Below, piece after piece: positions 8,985 through 18,253 of a stretch of 64,000 nt of DNA. Below the pieces are notes generated by a model. That model made no database searches. It was not told where the DNA came from and worked only from the letters and a program-made list of their open reading frames with translations. This DNA is from Paenisporosarcina indica (GTDB lineage: Bacteria > Bacillota > Bacilli > Bacillales_A > Planococcaceae), in NCBI RefSeq assembly GCF_001939075.1, contig NZ_MPTA01000001.1, forward strand, positions 124,001 to 188,000, written 5' to 3'. A program made the translations under genes and the position numbers. Numbering within the stretch: position 1 is the first letter of the stretch; each line of letters starts with the position of its first letter.

Positions 8985-9150
8985 CGTTTTCCCGCTCCTT
9001 CGAATTCTAGACACGAGATTATTTTAACAAAAAATTGAGAGAATTACTATGAAACTTCTAAGATGGCGTTTACGTCTATTAATTTATTGGGTTTAGAAGA
9101 CTCGATTTAGGACATAATATAGGAGGAAACATTAATTTTGACGAATATTG

Positions 9151-9178
9151 TTTACCATAATAGTTTTCATGATATAAT
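9151..9178 (+). promoter_or_regulatory. Sigma-A-type promoter for tagO
   Basis: TTTACC (9151-9156), 16 nt, TATAAT (9173-9178). The tagO ATG is 54 nt after the -10, preceded by AAGGAGG. Confidence 0.6.
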
Positions 9179-9231
9179 ACATATGGATTTATCTATTTAT
9201 ATTATTTTGTAACGACATAAGGAGGAATGAC

Positions 9232-10272
9232 ATGCTATACCTATCTTTGGTTCTGGCATTTGTCGCTTCAATACTGTTAACTCCAGTGGTGAAGGCCATT
9301 GCGTTCAAAGTGGGCGCCGTTGACCGACCGAATTATAGAAAAGTACACGCACGAATTATGCCACGTTTAGGTGGTCTCGCAATATTTGGTGCGTTTTTAA
9401 TTGGTTATTTTGTGTTACATCCCGAAGATCCGACTGCCCTGTATATTATATTAGGTGCTTTTATGATCATCATTACAGGCGCACTTGATGATATGTTTGA
9501 AATTACTGCTAAAGCGAAGCTCCTTGGGCAATTTATTGCAGCTGGTCTCGTGATTTATGGTGGTTTGCAAATTGAGTTTATTAATTTACCATTTGGTGGA
9601 CAATTAGACTTTGGCTACTTTAGCATTCCACTGACCATTATATGGATTGTTGGAATTACGAATGCCATTAACTTAATTGATGGTCTAGATGGTTTGGCTG
9701 CAGGTGTTTCTACGATTGCTTTAGTTACATTAGCAGGAATGGCCTTTATGATGGGCGACATGTTCGTGTTCTCTATGGCAGCATTGCTTGCTGCAAGTTC
9801 TGCAGGATTTTTATTCTATAATTTTCATCCAGCAAAAATATTTATGGGTGATTCAGGGTCCTTATTCCTTGGATATATGATTGGAGTACTTGCTTTACTT
9901 GGATTTAAAAACATTACCGTAATTTCATTAATCATTCCAATTATCATGCTTGGAGTACCGATCTCTGATACATTTTTTGCCATCGTTCGTCGCGTACGAA
10001 TGAAACAACCCATTTCTGCGCCGGACAAGTCTCACTTACATCACTGTTTATTGAATGTAGGATTTACACATCGTCAAACCGTTCTAATTATTTATGCTTT
10101 TGCAGCATTATTTGGAGTAGCAGCATTGATCTTCTCACAAGCAACCTTATGGGGCGCGATTTTATTAATCGCAGTGATGTTGGTAGCAATAGAATTATTT
10201 GTTGAAGCAGTTGGACTAGCAGGCAAGAACTACAAACCTTTAATCAATTTTGTTCGAATGATAAGCAAATGA
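9232..10272 (+). CDS. tagO: Undecaprenyl-phosphate GlcNAc-1-phosphate transferase TagO
   Basis: This 346-residue polytopic membrane enzyme of the MraY/WecA family attaches GlcNAc-1-phosphate to undecaprenyl phosphate, the first step of wall teichoic acid or secondary polymer synthesis. Visible family motifs are DDMFEITAKAKLLGQ, NLIDGLDGLAAG (catalytic Asp cluster), FMGDSGSLFLG and the histidine-rich cytoplasmic loop DKSHLHHCLL. About ten hydrophobic segments are apparent. AAGGAGG lies 6 nt before the ATG. It sits by an LCP transferase and near degSU, as tagO does in B. subtilis. The length is normal for the family. Confidence 0.92.
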   Translation: MLYLSLVLAFVASILLTPVVKAIAFKVGAVDRPNYRKVHARIMPRLGGLAIFGAFLIGYFVLHPEDPTALYIILGAFMIIITGALDDMFEITAKAKLLGQFIAAGLVIYGGLQIEFINLPFGGQLDFGYFSIPLTIIWIVGITNAINLIDGLDGLAAGVSTIALVTLAGMAFMMGDMFVFSMAALLAASSAGFLFYNFHPAKIFMGDSGSLFLGYMIGVLALLGFKNITVISLIIPIIMLGVPISDTFFAIVRRVRMKQPISAPDKSHLHHCLLNVGFTHRQTVLIIYAFAALFGVAALIFSQATLWGAILLIAVMLVAIELFVEAVGLAGKNYKPLINFVRMISK

Positions 10273-10275
10273 CTA

Positions 10276-10305
10276 AACCTCATGCAGAGATGCATGGGGT
10301 TTTTT
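10276..10305 (+). terminator. Terminator of tagO
   Basis: AACCTCATGCA pairs with TGCATGGGGTT (one G-T pair), followed by a T run right after the tagO stop. Confidence 0.8.
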
Positions 10306-10526
10306 ATTATGTATTAACACAATGCAAATGCCGGATTGAAGAGGGAATAGATAAACAGAGTGCCAATTCAACCAACTCCACCAGTATGCCCAGAAAACCA
10401 AAACTTACTCTAACATTGAAAAAAGAGAGTACAATTGCGCTTAGCCTCATGCAAGAGCGTTAAGCGTGAGGATAATACTAATTCACGATATACAACAGGA
10501 TTGATCCACAGAGTAAATTATATAAA
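10306..10526. other. Intergenic space between convergent tagO and LCP genes
   Basis: I see nothing recognisable between the two convergent terminators. Short open frames here have no coding character. Confidence 0.5.
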
Positions 10527-10561
10527 CAAAAAACCGACACAGTAATTATGTGTCGGTTTTT
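10527..10561 (-). terminator. Terminator of the LCP gene
   Basis: AAAACCGACACA pairs perfectly with TGTGTCGGTTTT. T runs on both sides allow bidirectional use. Confidence 0.85.
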
Positions 10562-10569
10562 AGGTATGC

Positions 10570-11613
10570 TTATTCGTTTTCTAAAACCAATTTGTTTGAA
10601 TCTGTTTCAGTACTGTTATCTGAATAACTTGACGAACCTGGATTTAATCCCATATGACTTTGTAGAAGTTCTTGTGTTTCTTCTAGTGATTCGTCATCGA
10701 GTAGCCAGTAATATGTGCCAGTTGACATGTCATCATATCCTTCAAGTGTCAGCGTATCTACTTGAGGCATCCCTTTTTTGATATAAGCAAAGAACGATTT
10801 CATTTCATCAAAAGTCATATCGGTTTTCATATTGTCACCGACCGCATCAATCAGATTCCCATACTTTGTAAAGGAAGATGCTGAAGATGCTCTCTTGATA
10901 ATGGAAGCTAGTATTTCTTGTTGACGTTTACCACGTTCAATATCACTATCTAATTTACGTGTTCGAGCTAATGCTAAAGCTTCACGTCCGTCGAGTTTCT
11001 GATAACCTTCTTTTAATTGTACAGAGTAGACATCAAATTCATCTTTTTCCAAACGATCGTAGGGAACAGTTGCATAAATCCCATCAAGAGCATCTACTAC
11101 ATCAATGAATGCATTGAAGTTCATACGTACATAATAATCAACAGGGACATCAAGAAGCCCTTCAACGGTTTCGATTGTTGTTTTTGTGCCACCATGTCCG
11201 ATAGCGTGTGTTATTTTATCTTTGTATCCTACTTCTGGGATGTACACCAATGTGTCACGTGGGATACTGACTAACTTTATGGTTTTATCTTTATTGTTTA
11301 ATGTTGCAAGCATTAGAGCATCTGATCGACTAGAATCTGCACCTTGATTGCGAGTTTCGCTATCGTCTATTCCTATAAATAAGATAGATATATTATCCTC
11401 TACAGGTTTCACCACTTCTTCACGAAGATTAGAACCTTGTCGGTCTTCCACGGCTTCGTACGAATTATCTGCTGCAGTTTCGACTTTTTTCATCAAGATA
11501 ATCCCGTAGGCAGTTCCGGAAATTAGTATGGAAGCTAGAACCATAATGGATATTTTTATTATCAAAGACTTTTTTGAGCCTGTTTTAGTTGTTTTGAATT
11601 CTTTTCTTTTCAT
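10570..11613 (-). CDS. LytR-CpsA-Psr (LCP) family glycopolymer transferase
   Basis: The 347-residue protein has a short basic cytoplasmic N-terminus, one membrane helix (about residues 17-40) and an extracellular LCP domain. Conserved polyprenyl-pyrophosphate-binding positions are visible in SRSDALMLATLN, KLVSIPRDTLVYIP and LARTRKLDSDIERGKRQQEIL. Family members move lipid-linked teichoic acid or capsule polymer onto peptidoglycan. I use ATG 11613 because AAAGGAG precedes it; an upstream extension to 11688 lacks a site. The C-terminal 20 residues are Ser/Asp-rich and disordered. Placement opposite tagO suggests wall teichoic acid attachment (TagT/U/V role). The exact paralogue is uncertain. 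Confidence 0.88.
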   Translation of the reverse strand: MKRKEFKTTKTGSKKSLIIKISIMVLASILISGTAYGIILMKKVETAADNSYEAVEDRQGSNLREEVVKPVEDNISILFIGIDDSETRNQGADSSRSDALMLATLNNKDKTIKLVSIPRDTLVYIPEVGYKDKITHAIGHGGTKTTIETVEGLLDVPVDYYVRMNFNAFIDVVDALDGIYATVPYDRLEKDEFDVYSVQLKEGYQKLDGREALALARTRKLDSDIERGKRQQEILASIIKRASSASSFTKYGNLIDAVGDNMKTDMTFDEMKSFFAYIKKGMPQVDTLTLEGYDDMSTGTYYWLLDDESLEETQELLQSHMGLNPGSSSYSDNSTETDSNKLVLENE

Positions 11614-11827
11614 ACGAATAGATTCTCCTTTAGTGGGATACTTCCTCACCTGTTCCATAAGACGCAAGAAGTTAGCACAATGTTTCATATCTAACGACAG
11701 TACTCCTCATTATACAACGATTTTCGTATTCCTCAAAGGAAAATTTTTTCAGATAATGTGAGAAGAATATAACCTGATCGCTTGTAATCTTACTTTCGAG
11801 TTTATTATTTGACTTATTATGAGGGGA

Positions 11828-12460
11828 TTATAAGTCAAACTCGAGAAAATCTGGTGCGTTGCGTTCAATAACAGCTTGCCCATTGGTCATTTCGGTTAAC
11901 CATTCAATAAATGTTTCTTCCGACGCAATTGGTACATATAGAAATATATCGACGGAATCTGCATAATCAATGCGTTGGAGTGGATAGGATGAACTGCGGA
12001 CTTCATTCTCAACTTTACCGAGCCATGAATATTCGACAGATACTTTCATTAAATGATGTAATTGTCTTTTTACGATTTGCGCAGCTTCAATCCCTTCTGT
12101 TGTTGCTTTACCGTATGCTCGGATTAATCCACCACCGCCTAATTTAATGCCACCAAAATATCTAGTGACCACAACGACTGTATCTTTTAACCCTTGTTTT
12201 TTTAGAACCTCTAGCATTGGTACACCAGCAGTACCACTTGGTTCACCGTCATCATTGGCTTTTTGCACGGAATCATGCTCGCCAATTAAATATGCAGAAC
12301 AATTATGATTCGCTGATTTATGTTGCGATTTTATTTCGTCAATGAAAGCTAGAGCATCATGCTCGCTTTCTGCTCGGTTTACATAAGTTAGGAAACGCGA
12401 TTTTTGAATAATGATTTCTGATGATCCAAATCCTTTAACTGTTATGTAATCTTTCCTCAA
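11828..12460 (-). CDS. yvyE: YigZ/IMPACT family protein (YvyE)
   Basis: The 210-residue protein begins VKGFGSSEIIIQKSRFLTYV and contains the IMPACT signature NDDGEPSGTAGVPMLEVLKKQGL with VVVTRYFGGIKLGGGGLIRAYG, followed by a small C-terminal EF-G-like domain. Relatives are linked to ribosome/translation control, but the molecular role is not settled. The start is TTG 12460, with AGGAG 9 nt upstream and no in-frame ATG nearby. It lies between the LCP gene and degS in the same order as B. subtilis yvyE. Confidence 0.88.
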   Translation of the reverse strand: MRKDYITVKGFGSSEIIIQKSRFLTYVNRAESEHDALAFIDEIKSQHKSANHNCSAYLIGEHDSVQKANDDGEPSGTAGVPMLEVLKKQGLKDTVVVVTRYFGGIKLGGGGLIRAYGKATTEGIEAAQIVKRQLHHLMKVSVEYSWLGKVENEVRSSSYPLQRIDYADSVDIFLYVPIASEETFIEWLTEMTNGQAVIERNAPDFLEFDL

Positions 12461-12636
12461 GGAAACTCACTCCTATTGACATCTAGTTGTCATGTAATTT
12501 TAATATTTATTTTAATGCTTAGTGGTATAATTGATGCAGTCCTTGCAGGAATATGTGCATTAATGACTAATACTATATAGAGAGAAATGAATGCACAGTC
12601 ATTCATCAGTATATTGCTTAAAAAGGAGAATACCTG

Positions 12637-13788
12637 ATGACTGCTAAAAAGGTTGATATCAATTCATTAGATTATATTTTTAGTCAAATGGTCGAAACGA
12701 TGGATAGTTCGAAAAATGATATCTATAAAATAAGTGAACAAAATCGCCAGAGTTTATTACAAATGCAAAAAGAATTAGAAATCGTCCATTCAAAGTTAGC
12801 AGAAGTTTTAATTGATGGAGATATTCTAGAAGAAGAGACTCGTTTATCGAGAAAACGATTAGGAGATGTCTCAAAGCATTTTAACACGTTTTCAGAAGAA
12901 CAAATACGTGAAGCTTATGAACAAGCGAATGACTTGCAAATAAAACTTTCAATTAATCGAACAGAAGAACGTCAATTGCGGGAACGGCGTGCTGATTTGG
13001 AAAGAAGATTAACGGAATTAAACGAATCCATTTTGCATGCGGATCAATTAGCAACGCAAGCAAATGTCGTGATGAATTATTTAACTTCAGACCTAAAAGA
13101 AGTTGGACAAGCATTAGAAAATGCAAAGTTAAAACAAGAATACAGATTAAGAATTATTGAGGCACAAGAAGAAGAACGAAAAAAATTGTCTCGGGAAATC
13201 CATGACGGTCCAGCTCAAATGATGGCCAATGTTTTGGTTCGCTCGGACTTGATTGAACGTACATATCGCGAAAAAGGGGTCGATCAGGCTCTCATCGAAA
13301 TTTCGAGTTTGAAAGTCATGGTTCGAAGTGCTCTGTCTGAAGTACGTCGAATTATTTATGATTTGCGACCAATGGCATTGGACGATTTGGGTTTAGTACC
13401 GACACTTAAAAAATATTTAATGACTATCGAAGATTATAATATAGGGTGCAAAATACACTTCCACTCCATTGGTGATCAACGACGTATCATCACCAACTAC
13501 GAAATAGCCATTTTCCGATTAATCCAAGAATCTGTGACCAATGCAACCAAACACGGCCAAAGTAAGAACATTGAGGTGAAGGTTGAATGGTGCACACAAA
13601 TGGTGACGATTACCGTAAAAGATGATGGAACAGGGTTCGATCCAAAGTTCGTTCGCGAGAGCTCATTTGGATTATTGGGGATGCAAGAACGTGTTGATTT
13701 GCTAAAAGGTGAAATGATTGTTGAATCTTCTCCTGGAAACGGAACAACAATGATGTTTAGAATTCCTTTGAAAGAGGAAAAAGAATAA
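12637..13788 (+). CDS. degS: Sensor histidine kinase DegS
   Basis: This 383-residue soluble kinase has no membrane segment. Residues about 1-175 form a long coiled-coil sensor region. The HisKA_3 phosphoacceptor helix is EEERKKLSREIHDGPAQ, with His189 at the same number as in B. subtilis DegS. The C-terminal ATPase has DDGTGFDPKF and GLLGMQERVDLLKG. It phosphorylates DegU, controlling secreted enzymes, motility and competence. An AAGGAG site precedes the ATG. degU follows 31 nt downstream. Confidence 0.95.
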   Translation: MTAKKVDINSLDYIFSQMVETMDSSKNDIYKISEQNRQSLLQMQKELEIVHSKLAEVLIDGDILEEETRLSRKRLGDVSKHFNTFSEEQIREAYEQANDLQIKLSINRTEERQLRERRADLERRLTELNESILHADQLATQANVVMNYLTSDLKEVGQALENAKLKQEYRLRIIEAQEEERKKLSREIHDGPAQMMANVLVRSDLIERTYREKGVDQALIEISSLKVMVRSALSEVRRIIYDLRPMALDDLGLVPTLKKYLMTIEDYNIGCKIHFHSIGDQRRIITNYEIAIFRLIQESVTNATKHGQSKNIEVKVEWCTQMVTITVKDDGTGFDPKFVRESSFGLLGMQERVDLLKGEMIVESSPGNGTTMMFRIPLKEEKE

Positions 13789-13819
13789 TAGCTGTGCTTA
13801 AATTTAGGAGGAAATGTAA

Positions 13820-14494
13820 ATGACAAAGATAATAATCATAGATGACCACCAATTATTCCGTGAAGGAGTAAAACGAATATTAGATTTTGAAGATTCATTT
13901 GAAGTAGTAGCTGAAGGCGGAGACGGTAGTGACGCCATTAATTTATATGAGGAATATGCACCAGAAGTGATTTTAATGGATATCAACATGCCCCGTAAAA
14001 ATGGAGTTGATGCTACAGGCGAACTAATGGCTAAATACCCTGAAGCAAAAGTCATCATGTTATCAATTCACGATGATGAGTCCTACGTAACGCATGCGTT
14101 AAAAACGGGTGCACTTGGATATATGCTGAAAGAAATGGATGCAGATGCAATCGTACAAGCTATTAAAGTGGTAGCTACAGGAGGATCTTATTTACATCCT
14201 AAAGTTACACGTAACTTAGTTGCGGAATTCCGCCGCTTAAGCGAGCGTGAAAATAAAGGAACGTTCCACCAATCAGAAATTCGTCGTCCATTCCACTTAT
14301 TGACTAAACGTGAATGTGAAGTATTACAATTATTGACCGACGGACAAAGCAATCGCATGATTGGTGAGACGTTATTCATCTCTGAAAAGACCGTAAAAAA
14401 CCATGTATCAAGCATTCTACAAAAAATGAATGTAAACGATCGCACACAAGCAGTTGTCACAGCTATCAAAAATGGCTGGGTAGAAGTACGATAA
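13820..14494 (+). CDS. degU: Response regulator DegU
   Basis: The 224 residues comprise an N-terminal receiver domain ([12 protein letters not shown], phosphoacceptor Asp54 in VILMDINMP, conserved Lys in GYMLKEMD) and a C-terminal LuxR-type helix-turn-helix (about 155-220, [20 protein letters not shown]). The linker is rich in Arg. It is the DNA-binding partner of DegS, in the same operon, preceded by AGGAGG. A terminator follows 13 nt after the stop. The length matches the family. Confidence 0.95.
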   Translation: MTKIIIIDDHQLFREGVKRILDFEDSFEVVAEGGDGSDAINLYEEYAPEVILMDINMPRKNGVDATGELMAKYPEAKVIMLSIHDDESYVTHALKTGALGYMLKEMDADAIVQAIKVVATGGSYLHPKVTRNLVAEFRRLSERENKGTFHQSEIRRPFHLLTKRECEVLQLLTDGQSNRMIGETLFISEKTVKNHVSSILQKMNVNDRTQAVVTAIKNGWVEVR

Positions 14495-14506
14495 TTCATT
14501 TAATCA

Positions 14507-14539
14507 ATCCTCACGAGCACATGCTTGTGGGGGTTTTTT
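14507..14539 (+). terminator. Terminator of degSU
   Basis: CCTCACGAGC pairs with GCTTGTGGGG around an ACAT loop, followed by seven T. Confidence 0.85.
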
Positions 14540-14724
14540 TGCTGGTTTTCTGTTTGTAAGCTACTCCAAGGTTCCTTTAGGTTAGGGGAAATGAAGTAGA
14601 CCCTTTTTCAGTTTCTCAGAGAAACTTTCCTTATATGATTTCGTCTCAATACACATGTCCGGCTTTATTTATTGTCATATTCGACTTTTTATGACAAAAT
14701 AGCCGTGTAGGAGGGACGAACTTA

Positions 14725-15306
14725 ATGAAACTTAAATATATGACTATGCTTACATTGATATTACTGCTGTTGTCAGCTTGTGCAGGCGAAGAAAATCGCG
14801 AAGGTGCTGGTTCAATATCTGATGGAGAGTCGTCTTCAGGAAAAAACAATGCGTTAGAGCACGGTGTGACAGATCAAGCTCCGTCTGAAGTAGGATTTAG
14901 CATGACGGGTAAAGATATCGAAGCAGCACAAAACGTACCAGCTGCAGAGAAAAAAGCATTAATGGAAACATTTGATATTTATTTAAAAGCCTTTAACGAA
15001 GAAGATCTTGAGAAATACATGTCAGTAATCGCAAAAGAACCAGAAGGGTTTGATTACAAACAAGAAGAGAAGGACGTTAAAGCTGCTTTTGAAAATTATG
15101 AAGTAAACCGAACAGCCGAAGATGTTACTGTTATTAAATACAATAAAAATCAAGCACAAGTTTTTGCATCCTTGTCTATTTCAATGGAGCAAGAGACAAC
15201 CGGTGCTAAAGTTGACAGAACTGGTCGACAAGTCACTGTTTTTGCAAAAGAGGATGGAAACTGGCGGGTGACCAGTGTGTATTTCATCGGAGATGTAATT
15301 GAATAA
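14725..15306 (+). CDS. Lipoprotein with NTF2-like domain, unknown function
   Basis: The 193-residue protein has a classic lipoprotein signal with lipobox LLSAC (Cys at about 19), a low-complexity Ser/Gly/Glu linker to about residue 65, then a domain that looks like the SnoaL/NTF2 cone fold (KALMETFDIYLKAFNEEDLEKYM to GNWRVTSVYFIGDV). It should be anchored outside the membrane. AGGAGG precedes the ATG. It stands alone between degU and comFA, a position held by fakBA (yviA-degV) in B. subtilis. No function can be assigned. Confidence 0.8.
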   Translation: MKLKYMTMLTLILLLLSACAGEENREGAGSISDGESSSGKNNALEHGVTDQAPSEVGFSMTGKDIEAAQNVPAAEKKALMETFDIYLKAFNEEDLEKYMSVIAKEPEGFDYKQEEKDVKAAFENYEVNRTAEDVTVIKYNKNQAQVFASLSISMEQETTGAKVDRTGRQVTVFAKEDGNWRVTSVYFIGDVIE

Positions 15307-15314
15307 TTGTGAAC

Positions 15315-15345
15315 AAGCCTCGCCTAGTGTGGGGCTTTTATTTTT
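15315..15345 (+). terminator. Terminator of the lipoprotein gene
   Basis: AAGCCTC/GGGGCTT stem with a T-rich tail, about 10 nt after the stop. Confidence 0.7.
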
Positions 15346-15427
15346 GCATTAAGGAAATGACGAGAAAAGTTACGTTTATTTAAGTAAACACTCTATACAG
15401 AGTAAATTACTATTCATTACAAGAAGG

Positions 15428-15502
15428 GCACGCCTTCAATTTCGGACCTTCCAACTTCGGTGTCGAGCGCAAGTGTCACTTTCCGTTTTTCGTGATAAAA
15501 TC
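15428..15502 (+). repeat. Degenerate copy of repeat family F
   Basis: The CCTTCCAAC...GGTGTCGAGCGCAAGTG block followed by ACTTTCCGTTTTTCGTG aligns with the end of the intact element at 34421-34562. Many mismatches indicate an old copy. It lies in the comFA upstream region. Confidence 0.55.
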
Positions 15503-15543
15503 AATGAGTAGGAATGAGGTCAATCCGAATAGGAGGGATGCTC

Positions 15544-16896
15544 ATGAAAGAAGTACAAGAATTTTTATCTGGTCGTATTTGGTTGAAGGAGGAAACCCCA
15601 TTTCCTTTAACGGTTATCGACATGTTTATCCGCAAAGGTTTTATTACCCCCCACAAAGGCATTCAGTCGAATTATAATTCCCTTATCAGTCAAAAAGAAA
15701 AAAATCAATGTCGTCGGTGCGGAAACAAAAAGTTGATTACGTTTCAATGTGCTAAATGTAATGGACCGTGTCAATATTGTAGACATTGTATTCGTATGGG
15801 CAGAGTCAGTAGTTGTACAGAGTTAATCACTTGGTCTGGCCCATTGGTTGAATCATCCAGTCAACACACGTTTAATTGGACTGGTACGTTAACTGTTTTA
15901 CAAGCTAAAGCATCACGAGAGTTGCTACACAGCGTTCTAACGAATCAAAGCCATTTAGTCCATGCTGTTTGCGGAGCTGGAAAAACGGAGCTATTATTTC
16001 CAGCAATTTTTGAATTGCTGACACATGGCCAACGAGTCTGTATAGCAACTCCGAGAACAGATGTCGTTTTGGAACTGGCTCCAAGATTTCAGCAGGTTTT
16101 TCCGAATACAGTGATACATGCGTTGTATGGTGGAGCGCCTGAAAACACAAACTATGCACAATTGATCATTGCAACAACACATCAATTATTACGTTTTGAA
16201 GAAGGGTTTGATGTCGTATTTGTAGATGAAGCAGATGCGTTTCCATTCACGATGGATGAAGCTTTGCAATATGCAGTTCAAAAAGCAAAGAAACAACAAG
16301 CAGTCGTTCATTATATTACCGCCACACCTTCTGACGAGTTAGTACAACAAGTGAAAAATATATCGCTTATTTCTGAACGTTTTCACGGATTTTCTTTACC
16401 AGTTCCAAGATTTGATGGTTTATGGAACTACAGTAAGCATATAAAGAAAGAGAAGCTTTCGCCTAAATTACAAAAGTGGACACAACAATGTCTGGATAAC
16501 AAACTACCATTTCTCGTTTTTTTTCCAACAATTGAATTAATGGAACAAGCAACCCCCTTATTTCAACGGCTTCATAAGGAGATTGTATCTGTTCATGCGG
16601 AAGATGCAGAACGCAAATTGAAGGTACTGAAATTGCGTGAGAAGAAAGTTCCTGGCCTTTTAACAACTACGATTTTGGAGCGAGGGATTACCATTCCAAA
16701 CGTCCAAGTCGCAGTAGTTGGAGCGGACGAAGCCATTTTCACGAGCAGTGCTTTAATCCAGATTGGTGGTCGAGTAGGTCGCTCGATTGAGTACCCGACA
16801 GGTGATCTTGTGTTTTTTCATCATGGCATATCGTTTGAGATGGATCAGGCGAAATCCATAATAAGAGCACATAATGCGAAACGAGAAAAGCCATGA
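15544..16896 (+). CDS. comFA: Competence ATPase/helicase ComFA
   Basis: This 450-residue superfamily 2 ATPase helps pull single-stranded DNA into the cell during transformation. An N-terminal zinc-finger region (CRRCGNK, CAKCNGPCQYCRHC, about residues 55-90) precedes helicase motifs VCGAGKTELLF (Walker A, about 140), FVDEADAFPF (DExD-like), HYITATPS (motif III) and QIGGRVGRS (motif VI). I choose ATG 15544, 7 nt after AGGAGG. comFC overlaps its end by 4 nt. comFB, present between them in B. subtilis, is absent. Confidence 0.93.
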   Translation: MKEVQEFLSGRIWLKEETPFPLTVIDMFIRKGFITPHKGIQSNYNSLISQKEKNQCRRCGNKKLITFQCAKCNGPCQYCRHCIRMGRVSSCTELITWSGPLVESSSQHTFNWTGTLTVLQAKASRELLHSVLTNQSHLVHAVCGAGKTELLFPAIFELLTHGQRVCIATPRTDVVLELAPRFQQVFPNTVIHALYGGAPENTNYAQLIIATTHQLLRFEEGFDVVFVDEADAFPFTMDEALQYAVQKAKKQQAVVHYITATPSDELVQQVKNISLISERFHGFSLPVPRFDGLWNYSKHIKKEKLSPKLQKWTQQCLDNKLPFLVFFPTIELMEQATPLFQRLHKEIVSVHAEDAERKLKVLKLREKKVPGLLTTTILERGITIPNVQVAVVGADEAIFTSSALIQIGGRVGRSIEYPTGDLVFFHHGISFEMDQAKSIIRAHNAKREKP

Positions 16897-17513
16897 ATTG
16901 CTTAATTTGTTCAGCTCCATTTTTAGAAGCTCCTTCTTGGCAACGACTGTTCACCATGAAACAATCTGAGACCACTTGTGAAAAATGCAAAAGTAAATTT
17001 GAAAAAGCGACCGATAAAGAGCATGAAACGGACTGGATTGGAACAATATACGAAGGTGCACTCGATTCATTAACATCGATCTATTCTTACAACATGTGGA
17101 TGAAACAAGTTTATCAACAATATAAATTTCAGCATGACGTGGAACTGGCAAAAGTTTTTGCAGCTGACTTTTCTCATCTAAAGAAAAACAAAAATCTCAT
17201 TGTTCCCATCCCACTTCATCAGGATATGTTAAAAAGTCGAACTTTTTCACAAGTAGATCAATTATTATTAGCTGCAAGAGTGCCATTTACACAAGTCTTA
17301 ACGAAAATTACAAACAGTTCCCAAATAAAGAAATCAAAAAAAGAACGAATCGAATCAGAAATTAATTATTCAGTATGTGCAGATGTTCAAAGTCAAACCA
17401 TATTATTAGTTGACGATTTATATACAACCGGCACCACACTACGTCACATTGCATTTATCCTTAAAGAAGCGGGTGCACAAGAGGTGAACGCAATCACATT
17501 GATTCGAGCATGA
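16893..17513 (+). CDS. comFC: ComFC amidophosphoribosyltransferase-like competence protein
   Basis: The 206-residue protein has an N-terminal double Cys pair (CLIC, CEKC) likely to bind zinc and a C-terminal phosphoribosyltransferase domain whose PRPP loop is LLVDDLYTTGTTL. The family is needed for efficient natural transformation and interacts with ComFA. The start ATG overlaps the comFA stop (ATGA). No terminator is obvious before the hpf promoter. Confidence 0.92.
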   Translation: MNCLICSAPFLEAPSWQRLFTMKQSETTCEKCKSKFEKATDKEHETDWIGTIYEGALDSLTSIYSYNMWMKQVYQQYKFQHDVELAKVFAADFSHLKKNKNLIVPIPLHQDMLKSRTFSQVDQLLLAARVPFTQVLTKITNSSQIKKSKKERIESEINYSVCADVQSQTILLVDDLYTTGTTLRHIAFILKEAGAQEVNAITLIRA

Positions 17514-17565
17514 CTTGCAGAAAAAACTCTTTCATTCGACAAAATGTAAAAGTTTTTAGTTTGTG

Positions 17566-17595
17566 GCAGGATAAATTAGGGGATATGTAGAATAA
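17566..17595 (+). promoter_or_regulatory. Sigma-H-type promoter for hpf, with possible overlapping sigma-B site
   Basis: GCAGGATAA (17566-17574), 12 nt, GTAGAATAA (17587-17595) fits the sigma-H consensus RnAGGAwww - 11/12 - RnnGAATww at every fixed base. An overlapping GTTTGT (17559) - 15 nt - GGGATA (17580) resembles a sigma-B promoter. B. subtilis hpf (yvyD) is known to use both factors. Confidence 0.7.
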
Positions 17596-17629
17596 GGTAT
17601 ACATAGCCTTAATTAAAGGAGGAGTTTAA

Positions 17630-18193
17630 ATGTTAAATTTTAATATCCGCGGTGAAAACGTTGAGGTAACTCCTGCGATTCGCGATCATGTTGAAAATAA
17701 AATTAACAAAGTAGAACGCTATTTCAACGAAGATTTTAAAGCGAACGCAAATGTCAATTTAAAGGTATATAGCGACAGTCAGACTAAAGTAGAAGTAACA
17801 ATCCCAATGAAAAATTTAACGCTTCGTGCTGAAGAACGACACAATGACATGTATGCAGCCGTCGATTTAATCGTCGACAAGCTAGAGCGTCAAATTCGTA
17901 AACATAAAACAAAAGTAAATCGTAAGTATAGAGACCGTGAAGGCGGAGCAGCAGCCTATTTTGCTTACGCTCAATCCCCTGAACAAGCCGCTTATCAAGA
18001 TGAAAGTGAAGATGACGTTCATATTGTACGAACAAAACAGTTTGAATTAAAACCGATGGATCAAGAAGAAGCTGTTTTACAAATGGATATGCTCGGCCAT
18101 AACTTCTTCGTCTTTACTGATGCTGAATCAAACGGCACGAATATTGTTTACAAGCGTAAAGATGGCAAATACGGTTTAATTGAAACGAATTAA
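17630..18193 (+). CDS. hpf: Ribosome hibernation promoting factor, long form
   Basis: The 187-residue long HPF has an N-terminal S30AE domain (about 1-100, FNIRGENVEVTPAIRDHVENKINKV) that enters the ribosomal decoding region. A linker leads to a C-terminal dimerisation domain (about 130-187, ending YKRKDGKYGLIETN) that pairs two 70S ribosomes into inactive 100S dimers. GGAGG lies 8 nt before the ATG. It is followed by a perfect terminator, and its promoter is of stationary-phase type. It precedes secA as in B. subtilis. Confidence 0.95.
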   Translation: MLNFNIRGENVEVTPAIRDHVENKINKVERYFNEDFKANANVNLKVYSDSQTKVEVTIPMKNLTLRAEERHNDMYAAVDLIVDKLERQIRKHKTKVNRKYRDREGGAAAYFAYAQSPEQAAYQDESEDDVHIVRTKQFELKPMDQEEAVLQMDMLGHNFFVFTDAESNGTNIVYKRKDGKYGLIETN

Positions 18194-18206
18194 TAAATAT
18201 AAGTGG

Positions 18207-18234
18207 AAGCCCTCAATTTTGAGGGCTTTTTTTT
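18207..18234 (+). terminator. Terminator of hpf
   Basis: AAGCCCTC pairs with GAGGGCTT around AATTTT, followed by eight T. Confidence 0.9.
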
Positions 18235-18253
18235 GTAAGTCCACCACGCATCC

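Noticed and set aside
8985-9014. GTG start extending SecA2 by 10 residues
   Set aside because: The AAGGAG site lies inside this extension and is placed correctly for ATG 8984.
10269-10463. 64-codon open frame after tagO
   Set aside because: It runs through the tagO terminator and has no coding character.
15360-15400. ComK box upstream of comFA
   Set aside because: An AAAA-N5-GTTT arrangement is near the consensus but only one imperfect half-site is visible.
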